From the NCBI RefSeq assembly GCF_010993745.1, contig NZ_WOTN01000002.1, forward strand, positions 434,001 through 498,000: a stretch of DNA of 64,000 nucleotides, read 5' to 3'. The DNA comes from Fodinicola acaciae (lineage in GTDB: Bacteria > Actinomycetota > Actinomycetes > Mycobacteriales > HKI-0501). A program made the position numbers and the translations under genes. Positions 44,871 to 53,598 of the stretch are shown one piece after another (the stretch's first letter is position 1; each line of letters opens with the position of its first letter). The notes under the pieces are model-generated. The model was not told where the DNA came from. It saw nothing but the letters and a program-made list of their open reading frames with translations, and did not search any database.

Positions 44871-45396
44871 TCAGTCGGACAGGGAAGAGCCGTTCGCCGA
44901 GAGCGATCACGTCGACCGCGTACGGGAACAGTGGCGCCAACAGTGGCCCGAGCTGGACACCGGTCCACTCGGCGTGGTCGGCAGAGTCGGCCGGTTGCGC
45001 GAGTTTTTCGACCGGCGGCTGGAGGAGTTCTTCGGCGCGTACGGCCTGACCAGGCAGGCCTGGGACGTGCTCGCCGCCTGCCGCCGCGCCGGCCGGCCGT
45101 ACGAGCTGACGCCGTCGGCGCTGAGTGCCGCGCTGATGCGCACGTCCGGCGCGGTCACGCACACCCTGCAGCGGCTGGAGTACGCCGGCCTGGTCACCCG
45201 CGTGCCGAGCGCGACCGACCAGCGCAGCCTGTTGGTGCGGCTCACGCCGGCCGGCAAGCGGCTGGTCGACAAGGTCGCGCCGAAACACCTGGAAAACGAA
45301 CGGAAGCTGCTGTCCACATTGGACGAAAGCGAACAGGAGGCGCTGGCAAACCTGCTCAAACGCCTCCTGTTCGCACTGGAAAACCCTAGTCGGTGA
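44860..45396 (+). CDS. MarR-family transcriptional regulator
   Basis: About 178 residues. The winged helix spans about 75-130: LTPSALSAALMRTSGAVTHTLQRLE and the wing SATDQRSLLVRLTPAGK. GTG 44860 is chosen as start because the longer frame upstream is antisense to the haemoglobin gene. It is divergent from the haemoglobin/TMEM175 operon, its likely target. The 3' end overlaps the convergent dehydrogenase gene by 11 bp. Confidence 0.82.
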   Translation: MQLNQSDREEPFAESDHVDRVREQWRQQWPELDTGPLGVVGRVGRLREFFDRRLEEFFGAYGLTRQAWDVLAACRRAGRPYELTPSALSAALMRTSGAVTHTLQRLEYAGLVTRVPSATDQRSLLVRLTPAGKRLVDKVAPKHLENERKLLSTLDESEQEALANLLKRLLFALENPSR

Positions 45397-46429
45397 GCTT
45401 CAGGATCTGGTCGTCGTCGGGTCGCGGCGTGCCGCGGCCGTCGGTGTTGTTGGTGATGATCCACAGCGAGTTGTCCGGCGCGACGACGACATGGCGCAGC
45501 CGGCCGAACTCGCCGGCGTGCAGCGCGACCGGCGTGCCGGCCGTGCCGTCCGCCTTGAGCGGCACGCGATAGAGCTTCTGGCCGCCGAGGCAGGCCAGAT
45601 ACGCGTCGTCGCCGCGGATCGCCAGGCCGCTCGGCGACGCGTCGCTGGTGGGCCAGGTGACCAGCGGGTTGACGAACCGCGGGTCGTCGCCGGTGCCCTC
45701 GACGATCGGCCAGCCGTAGTTTTTGCCGGCCTGGACGCGGTTGAGCTCGTCGAACCGGTTCTGGCCGAACTCGCTCGCGTACAGCTGCTGGCCGCGCCAC
45801 GCCAGTCCCTGCACGTTGCGGTGGCCGAGCGAGTAGACGACCGAGCCGGCGAACGGATTTCCGGCCGACGGCTGGCCGTCCGGCGTCATCCGGAGGATTT
45901 TCCCGCCCAGATAAGCGACATCCTGCGCTCGGTCGGACTGCGTGGCGTCGCCGGTGCCGGCGTACAACTGGCCGTCCGGGCCGAAAGCGATCCGGCCGCC
46001 GTTGTGGATGGCGGCTTTCGGGATGCCGGTGAGGATCGGCCGCGGCTGCTCGCCGAGCTTGAAGCGCGCGATCCGGTTGTCCTGCGCGGTCGTGTAATAG
46101 ACGTAGATCAGCTGCGACTGCGCGAAATCCGGGGGCACGGCGATGCCGAGCAGGCCGCTCTCGGACTGGTGTACGACGTCGGCGATGCGGGCGACCTCGG
46201 TCACCTTTCCGTTGGCCAGCCGCAGGATCCGGCCGCTGTCGCGCTCGGTCAGCAACGCGTTGCCGTCCGGCAGGAACGCCAGCCCCCACGGCGCGTTGAG
46301 GCCGGTGACGATCGGTGTCGCGGCCAGCGTCCGTGGTCCGGCGCAGGCCACCGTTGGGGCGGCCATCGCCGCGGCTCCTCCGACGACCGCCGCGAGTACG
46401 CCGCGCCGGCTCAGTCCCCGTCCGTCCAT
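45386..46429 (-). CDS. Secreted PQQ-type sugar dehydrogenase-like protein (GSDH fold)
   Basis: About 347 residues from ATG 46429 (GGAGG site). A Tat-like signal (GLSRRGVLAAVVGGAAAMAA) is followed by a six-bladed GSDH propeller: GLNAPWGLAFLPDG, VVHQSESGLLGIAV, IHNGGRIAFGPDGQLYAGTGD, SLGHRNVQGLAW, ASEFGQNRFDELN and NYGWPIVEG. The His-Asn/Arg motifs match PQQ-dependent aldose or sorbosone dehydrogenases. It would oxidise a sugar outside the membrane. No PQQ biosynthesis genes are seen here. Confidence 0.85.
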   Translation of the reverse strand: MDGRGLSRRGVLAAVVGGAAAMAAPTVACAGPRTLAATPIVTGLNAPWGLAFLPDGNALLTERDSGRILRLANGKVTEVARIADVVHQSESGLLGIAVPPDFAQSQLIYVYYTTAQDNRIARFKLGEQPRPILTGIPKAAIHNGGRIAFGPDGQLYAGTGDATQSDRAQDVAYLGGKILRMTPDGQPSAGNPFAGSVVYSLGHRNVQGLAWRGQQLYASEFGQNRFDELNRVQAGKNYGWPIVEGTGDDPRFVNPLVTWPTSDASPSGLAIRGDDAYLACLGGQKLYRVPLKADGTAGTPVALHAGEFGRLRHVVVAPDNSLWIITNNTDGRGTPRPDDDQILKLTD

Positions 46430-46542
46430 GTGTGCCTCCAGGTCAATGAGGTTTGCGACAAATCTTGCCGAATCAGGACCAAAGATGGTAACCCGGTTGG
46501 CCGCATCCGGCACCGTACGCTCCGGCCGGCTAGGGTCGAGTC

Positions 46543-47898
46543 ATGGCTGACTTTGCGACATCTGGCAAAGAAAAATCGCTTGACGCGTTTTTGGCCGCAT
46601 TGGACGCGTCGGGTCAGGAGATGCACACGTTGATGTTGCTGCGGCACGGCGAGGTCGCGTTGGCCGCGGAATGGTCGCCGTACCGGCTCGACGACCGCCA
46701 GCTGCTTTTCTCGATTTCCAAGAGCTTCACCTCGATCGCGGTCGGCCTGGCGATCGACGCCGGCCTGTTGTCGCTCGACGACCCGGTCCTGGCGTTTTTC
46801 GAGCCACCGGAGAAGGTCGGCGACAACCTGGCCGCGATGCGGATCTGGCACTTGCTGACGATGACGACCGGCCACGACGAGGACACGATCGGCCGGATCC
46901 ACGGCGACAACGCCGTGCGGGCGTTTCTCGCGCTCGACGTCGAACACGAGCCGGGCAGCCACTTCGTCTACAACACCGGCGCCACGTACGTGCTGTCGGC
47001 GATCCTCCAGAAGGTGACCGGCGAGTCGTTGCTGAGCTATCTGTGGCCGCGGCTTCTCCAGCCGCTGCAGGCAACCGAGGCGACCTGGGAAGTGCTGGAC
47101 GGCATCGTCGCCGGCGGCTTCGGCCTGAGCGTACGCACCGAGACCGTGGCCCGGTTTGGCCAGCTTCTCCTGCGACGCGGCCAATGGCGGGACCAGCAGC
47201 TGGTGCCGGCCGAGTGGATCGACGCGGCCACCGCGAAACAGGTGCCGACGCTCAACCGCGAGCCGGGGGACTGGCAGCAGGGATACGGATTCCAGTTCTG
47301 GCGGTGCCGGCATGGCGCCTATCGCGGCGACGGTGCCTTCGGTCAGTTCTGTGTCGTTTTCCCGGACCACGACGCCGTCCTCGCGATCACCGGTGGCGGC
47401 GAAAACATGCAGCAGACGCTCGACATCGTCTGGCAATATCTGTTGCCGGCGCTGCAAGGCGACGAGGTGCTTTCCCTGCAGCGCCTGGAAATCCGGCCGC
47501 CAGCCGGTCCGCCGCCGCGCCCCGGCGACGGCCGCACATACGATTTCGTGGAAAACGACGCCTTTCTGCGGTCCATACGCCTCGATCCGGACGGCAGCGG
47601 CACGTTCACCTTCGCAGCCAATGGTGCGACCAACGAGGTCGTGTTTCGCGCCGGCGGCTGGCGGGAGGCGGTGGACCCGCTCGACTGGCGGCCGATCGAA
47701 GGCGACTCCAGCGATCCGGCCAACCGGCTGGTGACCAGCGCGTACGGCGACGGCGACAGCTTCGTCGCGACGATGCGGCCGCTGTCCACGCCGTTCGTCT
47801 ACACGTTCGTCTGCCGGGCCGCCGGCGACCGCATGGTGGTGGACGTACGCGTCAACGTTTCCTTCGGCCCGACCGAATTCACTCTCACGTCGAGCTAG
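46543..47898 (+). CDS. Serine hydrolase of the beta-lactamase/class C family
   Basis: A 451-residue protein. The nucleophile is S57 in SISK (SxxK), the second motif Y143-N-T in FVYNTG, and GGGEN near 285 replaces the KTG box. C-terminal residues about 330-451 form an additional beta-rich domain. Without a signal peptide it is probably a cytoplasmic esterase or peptidase, not a resistance enzyme. ATG 46543 lies 6 nt after TAGGGT, again leaderless. It is convergent with the iron-binding protein gene (4-bp overlap). Confidence 0.83.
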   Translation: MADFATSGKEKSLDAFLAALDASGQEMHTLMLLRHGEVALAAEWSPYRLDDRQLLFSISKSFTSIAVGLAIDAGLLSLDDPVLAFFEPPEKVGDNLAAMRIWHLLTMTTGHDEDTIGRIHGDNAVRAFLALDVEHEPGSHFVYNTGATYVLSAILQKVTGESLLSYLWPRLLQPLQATEATWEVLDGIVAGGFGLSVRTETVARFGQLLLRRGQWRDQQLVPAEWIDAATAKQVPTLNREPGDWQQGYGFQFWRCRHGAYRGDGAFGQFCVVFPDHDAVLAITGGGENMQQTLDIVWQYLLPALQGDEVLSLQRLEIRPPAGPPPRPGDGRTYDFVENDAFLRSIRLDPDGSGTFTFAANGATNEVVFRAGGWREAVDPLDWRPIEGDSSDPANRLVTSAYGDGDSFVATMRPLSTPFVYTFVCRAAGDRMVVDVRVNVSFGPTEFTLTSS

Positions 47899-48884
47899 AG
47901 TGGCCGCTTGGCACCCGTATAGGCCGCGATCAGATCGTCGAGGATGTGGCTCGCGCTGTAGTAGTTTGCCGCGTTCCAGTAGTCGAAGTCGACGCTGAAC
48001 ACGCGGTGCGCGCGTACGCCGGCCAGTCCTGTCCACAGTGGACTGGAGCTGATCGCGGCGACCGTACCACCCTGGCTGACGTTGGCCAGCACGAAAATCG
48101 TGTCGCCGTCGACCAGGTCGAGCTGTTCGGGACCGGTCGTGCGGAAGTCTTTGCCTTTGTCCGGTTGCCGTTGCGCGGCAGGTCGCGGGATGCCGACATC
48201 GGCGACGACGGATCCGGGGAAGGACGCCGGAGTCTCGATGCGAAACTCGCTCGTGCCCTGCACGCGCACCAACGACACCGGCTTTCGTGCTCGGTTTCCC
48301 AACGCCGCCTTGGCTTTGGCGACCCGCTGCTGATAGCTCGCGACAACTCCGGCGCCGTTGCCGCCGAGGACGCCGGCGACATCGCTGAAATGCTGGCGCC
48401 ACGAGCTGTTCCCGGCCCACGGAAGCAGCACGACCGGCGCGATTTTTCCCAGTGTCTCGCGGATCCCGGTCTGCTTGCCGTTGGCGGTCGCAGCGCCGAT
48501 GATCAGGTCCGGCCCGAGTTTGGCGATTTTCTCCAGGTTGATGTCGTTGGCCGCGGTGTTGGAGATGACCGACAGCTGGTCGACCGGATAGCCAGCCGGA
48601 AGATATGGCATCAGGTCGGCGACTTTCCTGGTCGGGTCGGCGACCGTGCCGACCGGCCGGAAACCGAGTGCGACCGCTGCCGCGAGCGTCGGTTTCCACA
48701 ACACGACAACGCGTTTCGGCTTGGCCGGGATCGACACCGGACCGTTGGCGCTGTCGACCGTACGCTTCGCGGCGTCGCCGGCGGCGCTCTGCTGGCCGCC
48801 GCAGCCGGTCGCGACGAGCGCGAGAACGGCAAGCGTGGCAATGAAAATCCTAGCTGACGGCAATGTGGTGCCTTTCCAGGTCAC
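47895..48884 (-). CDS. Iron-siderophore ABC transporter substrate-binding lipoprotein
   Basis: A 329-residue FecB-like protein. The lipobox LVATGC gives a lipidated Cys at about residue 28, so it is anchored outside the membrane. Two alpha/beta lobes are linked by a helix, with KRVVVLWKPTLAAAVALGFRPVG and NLEKIAKLGPDLIIGA as typical first-lobe segments. It overlaps the upstream FhuF-like gene by 35 bp; a TTG seven codons in, with AAAGG ahead of it, is an alternative start. No permease or ATPase genes are adjacent. Confidence 0.85.
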   Translation of the reverse strand: MTWKGTTLPSARIFIATLAVLALVATGCGGQQSAAGDAAKRTVDSANGPVSIPAKPKRVVVLWKPTLAAAVALGFRPVGTVADPTRKVADLMPYLPAGYPVDQLSVISNTAANDINLEKIAKLGPDLIIGAATANGKQTGIRETLGKIAPVVLLPWAGNSSWRQHFSDVAGVLGGNGAGVVASYQQRVAKAKAALGNRARKPVSLVRVQGTSEFRIETPASFPGSVVADVGIPRPAAQRQPDKGKDFRTTGPEQLDLVDGDTIFVLANVSQGGTVAAISSSPLWTGLAGVRAHRVFSVDFDYWNAANYYSASHILDDLIAAYTGAKRPL

Positions 48885-49644
48885 GGACGATTCCGGGACG
48901 ACAGCGGTCCTGTCGTACGCCGTCGGGGATGTGCGGACACGTCTTGCAGTAGGCGGTGGTGTCGGTCAGCTGACCGACCCGGAGGCCGGTTTCCCGGTAT
49001 TTCAGGCAACAGGTTCCTTTCACCGTGAACGGCTCGTGCTGGCCGGCGGACAACGCCACCGGCACGCACCTCGGACGTTTTGGCCGCACCGGCCGGATCC
49101 GCTCCTCGATCAGGCCGTTCAACGTCTCCACCTGATGCCACGTGTCCGATCGCGACACGTCGCCAATGCGCGCGACAAGCATCGAGGTGGCGCCGACCAT
49201 GTCCAGCAGTCCACCCCACATCGGACCGAGGCCATAGCGACCCGACCGCCGCAGACCCTGGTAGATCGGCGTGAAAACCTGGCAAAGTTGGTCGGCCACA
49301 CGCGGAAGCCGCGCCGGCTCGTACGCGTCCGCGTCGATTGCCAAAGCGTCGAAGCTGGCTCCGTCGCGATGCACGAAGAACCGCTCGGCGGTGGCCACCG
49401 GCAGACAGTTTTCCAAGTGCAGCAAGGCCATCAGCGGTCGTACGACCCGGGCTGCCAGATGCAGCGCGACGCGAGCCGTCGCCACATTGGCAGCGCGGGC
49501 ACGCGCCCCGATCCACCGCTCCAGCACGCGCGGGTCGGCCGCCTCCGCCAACGGGATCCAACCGGCACCACTCGGCTGTCCGGCCCGGAACGCGAGCCGC
49601 GGATCCAGTCGCGACAGCCGGTCGGCCGCATCTCCAAGGCTCAC
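48850..49644 (-). CDS. FhuF-like [2Fe-2S] ferric-siderophore reductase
   Basis: A 264-residue protein. The C-terminal cluster-binding motif is CC at 212-213 (GTCCLKYRETG) and CxxC at 233-236 (YCKTCPH), the arrangement of FhuF-type reductases although with a longer gap. It would reduce Fe3+ in imported siderophores in the cytoplasm. GTG 49644 follows GGTGGA. The IdeR/DtxR-like box at 49678-49696 lies about 35 bp upstream, so iron repression of this gene and the following binding protein is expected. Confidence 0.8.
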   Translation of the reverse strand: MSLGDAADRLSRLDPRLAFRAGQPSGAGWIPLAEAADPRVLERWIGARARAANVATARVALHLAARVVRPLMALLHLENCLPVATAERFFVHRDGASFDALAIDADAYEPARLPRVADQLCQVFTPIYQGLRRSGRYGLGPMWGGLLDMVGATSMLVARIGDVSRSDTWHQVETLNGLIEERIRPVRPKRPRCVPVALSAGQHEPFTVKGTCCLKYRETGLRVGQLTDTTAYCKTCPHIPDGVRQDRCRPGIVRDLERHHIAVS

Positions 49645-49677
49645 GTTCCACCACGTTCGTCAGACTGTCAGATAAAG

Positions 49678-49696
49678 TAAGGCTAGCCTATCTATC
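49678..49696. promoter_or_regulatory. IdeR/DtxR-type iron box
   Basis: TAAGGCTAGCCTATCTATC matches the DtxR/IdeR consensus TWAGGTTAGSCTAACCTWA at 14 of 19 positions, including the AGGCTAGCCT core. It lies just upstream of the FhuF-like gene, where an iron-loaded repressor would block the promoter. Confidence 0.65.
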
Positions 49697-49819
49697 TGGT
49701 GAAGTCGTACGCCCTCTCCGGCAACGGTGGGGTCGGCTGAGAGGCGGTTGGAGGCGATTCGTTATCCTGCTCAAGGCCGGTCAGCGGGGGCTGCCTGGCG
49801 CGTACAACTGAACACTCCT

Positions 49820-49903
49820 GGCAGGTTGCCCGAGCGGTCAAAGGGAGCGGTCTGTAAAACCGTCGCGTAAGCTACGTTGGTTCGAACCCAACACCTGCCA
49901 CCA
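49820..49903 (+). tRNA. tRNA-Tyr (anticodon GTA)
   Basis: Acceptor stem GGCAGGT/ACCTGCC, a long variable arm as in bacterial tRNA-Tyr, anticodon loop CTGTAAA with anticodon GTA, T-loop GGTTCGAACCC and an encoded CCA end. A TATCCT -10-like hexamer lies at 49763-49768. Confidence 0.93.
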
Positions 49904-50019
49904 TCCTTCATTCGGCTCCTGAGCTGGCACGATGCCGGTCAGGAGCCGTTGTGCGTGTGCGGTGATGACGATCAGGCGGACCGGTCGCGGGGTCGGTCCG
50001 AGCGGAAGGAGTGACGCAG

Positions 50020-50511
50020 GTGGCGGATCCGTCTTTCGACGTGGTGAGCAAGGTCGACCGGCAGGAGGTCGACAACGCGGTCAACCAGGCGTCCAAGGAG
50101 CTGACCAACCGGTTCGACTTTCGCGGCACCGACGCGTCGGTGAGCTGGACCGGCGAGGAGGCCCTGACCATCGGCGCCTCCACCGAGGAGCGGGTGAACG
50201 CGGCGCTGGACGTGTTCAAGGAGAAGCTGATCAAGCGCGGCATCAGCCTCAAGGCACTGGACGCCGGCGAGCCGGCCGTGTCCGGCAAGGCGTACAAGAT
50301 CAAGGCGACGATCGTGCAGGGGATCTCCTCGGAAAACGCCAAGAAGATCGCCAAGGCCGTACGCGACGCGGGGCTGAAGGGCGTACAGGCGCAGATCCAG
50401 GGTGACCAGCTGCGGGTCAGCGGCAAGAAGAAGGACGACCTGCAGGCGGTCATCTCGCTGCTCAAGGAAGCCGACTTCGGCATCGCACTGCAGTTCACGA
50501 ACTACCGCTGA
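50020..50511 (+). CDS. YajQ-family nucleotide-binding protein
   Basis: A 163-residue protein, the usual YajQ length. [19 protein letters not shown] at the N-terminus and [25 protein letters not shown] in the second half are family hallmarks of two RNP-like folds. Some members bind cyclic di-GMP and act as effectors; others have no shown ligand. GTG 50020 is preferred over GTG 50011 because GGAAGGAG then has normal spacing. A GGDEF-EAL protein at 56.7 kb makes c-di-GMP signalling relevant in this organism. Confidence 0.87.
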   Translation: MADPSFDVVSKVDRQEVDNAVNQASKELTNRFDFRGTDASVSWTGEEALTIGASTEERVNAALDVFKEKLIKRGISLKALDAGEPAVSGKAYKIKATIVQGISSENAKKIAKAVRDAGLKGVQAQIQGDQLRVSGKKKDDLQAVISLLKEADFGIALQFTNYR

Positions 50512-50554
50512 GTCCTGCTCTGACGAGGTTGTCGACCCCGACACGGTTGCCGCC

Positions 50555-51418
50555 TCAGCGGCGGCGGCCGGCCATTTCTTCGAGGCGGCGGATGCGCGAC
50601 TCCATCGGTGGATGAGTGGAGAACAGCGACGTCAAGCCGCCCGCGCGGAACGGGTTGGCGATCAGCAGGTGGCTGCTGGACACCAGGCTGGACTGCTCCG
50701 GCAGCGGCAGTGACGCGGCCCCCATCTCGATCTTGCGCAGCGCGCTCGCCAGCGCCAACGGATCACCGGACAGCCGCGCGCCGTCGGCGTCGGCCTCGTA
50801 CTCGCGCGACCGGCTGATCGCCATCTGCACCACCAGCGCTGCGATCGGGCCGAGCACCAGCATCAGCAGGCTGACCAGGGGATTGGGTCGGTCGTCGTCG
50901 CCGGCCGAGCCGATCGGGATGAACCACGCCAGGTAGCCGAGGTAGGTGATGATGCTGGCCAGCGCGGCGGCGACCGACGACGTGAGGATGTCGCGGCTGT
51001 AGACGTGCGACAGCTCGTGGCCGAGCACCGCTCGCAGCTCGCGTTTCTCCAGGATGTGTACGATCCCCTCGGTCACGCAGACGGCAGCGTGCCGCGGGTT
51101 GCGGCCGGTGGCGAAGGCGTTCGGCTGGTTGGTGGGGCTGATGTAGAGCCGCGGCATCGGCTGCCGCGCGGCGGTCGCCAGCTCGCGGACCATGGAGTAA
51201 TACCAGGGGGCCTGCGCCTCGCTGACCGGATACGCGCGCATCGACCGGAGCGCGATCTTGTCGGAGTTGAAATAGCTGATGCCGTTCACCGCGAGCGAGA
51301 TGACCAGCGCGACCAGCAGTCCGGTGGTGCCACCGACCAGATAGCCGGCGAGCAGGATGATGCCGGTCAGCAAGCCCAGCAGCACCGCGGTCTTCAGACC
51401 GTTGTGATGGCGGTGCAC
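50555..51418 (-). CDS. htpX: HtpX-like membrane zinc metalloprotease (M48)
   Basis: A 287-residue protein from GTG 51418 (AGGAGG, 6 nt upstream), the normal HtpX length. Two N-terminal membrane helices (about 8-48) precede the zinc site HELSH at 134-138 and the third ligand Glu in [11 protein letters not shown]. Two more helices lie between them. It degrades misfolded membrane proteins. The frame extends upstream through a hairpin but has no protein-like content there. Confidence 0.9.
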   Translation of the reverse strand: MHRHHNGLKTAVLLGLLTGIILLAGYLVGGTTGLLVALVISLAVNGISYFNSDKIALRSMRAYPVSEAQAPWYYSMVRELATAARQPMPRLYISPTNQPNAFATGRNPRHAAVCVTEGIVHILEKRELRAVLGHELSHVYSRDILTSSVAAALASIITYLGYLAWFIPIGSAGDDDRPNPLVSLLMLVLGPIAALVVQMAISRSREYEADADGARLSGDPLALASALRKIEMGAASLPLPEQSSLVSSSHLLIANPFRAGGLTSLFSTHPPMESRIRRLEEMAGRRR

Positions 51419-51761
51419 GGCCCCCTCCTGCGATGTGCACGATGTCCTGCGCCTGTGGAACGTCTTACCCGTCGGCGGTCGTTCCCTAACGGGAAGTGCC
51501 GATTCCGACGGATAGGCAGTATGTCGGTCGCCGGGGTAGTTTCGCAGCACGGGAGCAGTCACGTAAGTCACCAGAAGGCGGCGAAACTCACGCCAACCTT
51601 TACGACCCGTCAGGCGTCTGAAGAGTGAAGCACAACGACAACTCAAGATCGCGGCCATCGACTGGCCGCCACGGACCAGGCCCATCCGCCGCATTCCCTC
51701 TTACTCCCTCGTGCGGCGGATGGGTCTGCTTTCGTTTCGTACGCACGGAGGACACCTTCGC
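51419..51761. other. Divergent intergenic region with a strong hairpin
   Basis: The 343 bases between the HtpX and hydrolase starts contain no gene. The main structure is a 13-bp perfect stem at 51681-51724. The HtpX ribosome site (AGGAGG) is at the left edge and the hydrolase site GGAGG at 51747-51751. Confidence 0.5.
51681..51724 (+). terminator. 13-bp perfect stem-loop followed by a T-rich stretch
   Basis: CCCATCCGCCGCA (51681-51693) pairs perfectly with TGCGGCGGATGGG (51712-51724) across an 18-nt loop, and TCTGCTTTCGTTT follows. It looks like an intrinsic terminator or attenuator 37 bp before the hydrolase ATG. Confidence 0.6.
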
Positions 51762-52574
51762 ATGCCCGACCTGAGCTACCACCGGGACAAGCCGCTCAAC
51801 CTCACGATCGCGCCGGTCGCCGAGCGGCCCGGAGCGGTGATCGCCGAGTGCCGATTCGACAACGCCGAAGGCGGGCCGGTGGACGCGTATCTCGTCACGC
51901 CCGTCGACGGCGAGCCGCGCGCTGGCGTGATCTATCAGCACTCGACCGGCGGCCGCGCCGCGTTCCTGGCCGAGGCCGTGCAGGTGGCGCAGGCCGGCGG
52001 CATCGCCCTCACGCTGCCGGTCACCTACCAGGCCTCCGGCGACCAGGTGGCGATGATCCGCCAGTCGATCCTCGCGATCCGCCGCGGTGCGGACATCCTG
52101 CTGGAGCGTACGGACCGCATCGGTGCGGTCGGTCACAGCGCCGGCGCGATGATGATGGGGGTGGCTGCCGGCATCGACCGGCGGTTCGCCTGCGTCGTCC
52201 TTGACGTAGGCCTGTCCGGCCTGAGCTTCCATTACCGCGACAGCACCCATCCGGCCATCCAGGGCCTGCGCGCGTCCTACGGCGAGAGGCTTCCGCAGTT
52301 GCTCGCCGACATCGCGCCGTACGACGCGGTGCACTTCATCGCCGACGCGGCGCCGACACCGCTGCTCTTCCAGGCATCTCGGTTCGACATCGGTGTCAGC
52401 GAGTCCGAGTACGAGGACTTCTTCGCCGCCGCCAAGGAGCCGAAACGGCTGGTCTGGTACGACGGCGGCCACGAGCTCACCGATGTGAGGTGGACGGCCG
52501 ACCGGGTCGGGTTCCTGGCCGAGCACCTGGATCTGCCTGATCTGCCGCGGATCCTGGCCGAAAGGCTTTCGTGA
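51762..52574 (+). CDS. Dienelactone hydrolase-like alpha/beta hydrolase
   Basis: A 270-residue hydrolase. The nucleophile is in GHSAGAM near residue 130, the late acid is expected around FQASRFDIGVSE, and the catalytic His is in YDGGHELTD. The N-terminus (LNLTIAPVAERPGAVIAECRFD) is atypical for dienelactone hydrolases. ATG 51762 has GGAGG upstream; a longer frame begins inside the hairpin and is rejected. It lies 31 bp ahead of mtnA on the same strand, but mtnA seems to have its own promoter. Confidence 0.75.
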   Translation: MPDLSYHRDKPLNLTIAPVAERPGAVIAECRFDNAEGGPVDAYLVTPVDGEPRAGVIYQHSTGGRAAFLAEAVQVAQAGGIALTLPVTYQASGDQVAMIRQSILAIRRGADILLERTDRIGAVGHSAGAMMMGVAAGIDRRFACVVLDVGLSGLSFHYRDSTHPAIQGLRASYGERLPQLLADIAPYDAVHFIADAAPTPLLFQASRFDIGVSESEYEDFFAAAKEPKRLVWYDGGHELTDVRWTADRVGFLAEHLDLPDLPRILAERLS

Positions 52575-52605
52575 GTCGCGGCGCGCGCGGATAGGCTTTC
52601 CAGTC

Positions 52606-53598
52606 GTGCGATCCGTCGACCTGCGGGACACGCCGGACGGGCCGGTCGTGGAGATGATCGACCAGACCCAGCTGCCGGACCGGCTGGTGACGCTCACCTG
52701 CCGGACGGCCGCCGAGGTCACCGCGGCCATCGCCAGGCTGTCGGTACGCGGCGCGCCGGCGATCGGCGTGGCCGGCGCGATGGGCGTCGCCCTGGCCGCC
52801 TGGCACGGACGTGCGGTCGAGGCCGAGGTCGACCAGCTCCGCAACGCCCGGCCGACGGCGGTCAACCTGGCCCGTGGCGTCGACCGTGCCGCGGCCGCGT
52901 TGACGGACGGCTATCCGGCCGTACGCGACGCGGCGCTGGCATTGCGCGACGAGGAGGAGGCGGCGAGCGCGGCGATGGCGACGCTCGGCGCCAACCTGGT
53001 CGGTGAGTTGCTTGGCGACCGATCGGCGCTCGTGCTCACACACTGCAACACCGGAGCGCTCGCGACGACCGGCGACGGCACCGCGCTTGCGGTCGTACGC
53101 GAGCTGCATCGCCGGCGGCGGCTGGCCGGCGTCATCGCCAGCGAGACGCGGCCGCTGCTGCAAGGTGCCCGGCTGACGGGCTGGGAGCTCGCGTCTTTTG
53201 GTGCGCCATACCGGATCGCGGTCGACGGCGCCGGTCCGTTTCTGCTGGCCCGCGGCGAGGCCAACGTCGTCCTGCTCGGCGCCGACCGGGTTTGCGCGAA
53301 CGGTGACGTCGTCAACAAGGTCGGCACGTACGCGCACGCACTCGGTGCGCGGCGGGCCGGCGTGCCGTTCGTCGTGGTGGCGCCGGAGTCCACTGTGGAC
53401 CGTGCGACCGCGACCGGCGCGGAGGTGTCCATTGAGGACAGAGACCCTGCCGAGGTGCTGCTGTTCGCCGGTCGTACGGTGGCACCGGCCGGCGCCGCGG
53501 CGGTGAACCCGGCTTTCGACGTGACGCCGGCGGAGTTGGTCACCGCGTTGGTCACCGACCGGCGCGTGGTTCGCTACGACCGCGGAGACGTTCTGTGA
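52606..53598 (+). CDS. mtnA: S-methyl-5-thioribose-1-phosphate isomerase
   Basis: A 330-residue MtnA. SVRGAPAIGVAGAMG is near residue 47, the catalytic C147 is in THCNTGALATTG and D227 in LLGADRVCANGDVVNKVGT. It converts methylthioribose-1-phosphate to methylthioribulose-1-phosphate in methionine salvage. GTG 52606 lies 8 nt after TAGGCT (52592-52597), probably leaderless. It overlaps the deaminase gene by 4 bp. Other dedicated salvage genes are not in the window. Confidence 0.92.
   Translation: MRSVDLRDTPDGPVVEMIDQTQLPDRLVTLTCRTAAEVTAAIARLSVRGAPAIGVAGAMGVALAAWHGRAVEAEVDQLRNARPTAVNLARGVDRAAAALTDGYPAVRDAALALRDEEEAASAAMATLGANLVGELLGDRSALVLTHCNTGALATTGDGTALAVVRELHRRRRLAGVIASETRPLLQGARLTGWELASFGAPYRIAVDGAGPFLLARGEANVVLLGADRVCANGDVVNKVGTYAHALGARRAGVPFVVVAPESTVDRATATGAEVSIEDRDPAEVLLFAGRTVAPAGAAAVNPAFDVTPAELVTALVTDRRVVRYDRGDVL

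Noticed and set aside
46411..48699. 762-codon antisense open frame across the serine hydrolase gene
   Set aside because: Antisense shadow; the plus strand carries clear SxxK and YNT motifs and the minus-strand product resembles no protein.
49820..49903. Integration (att) site at the tRNA-Tyr 3' end
   Set aside because: No repeated copy of the tRNA end and no integrase gene nearby.
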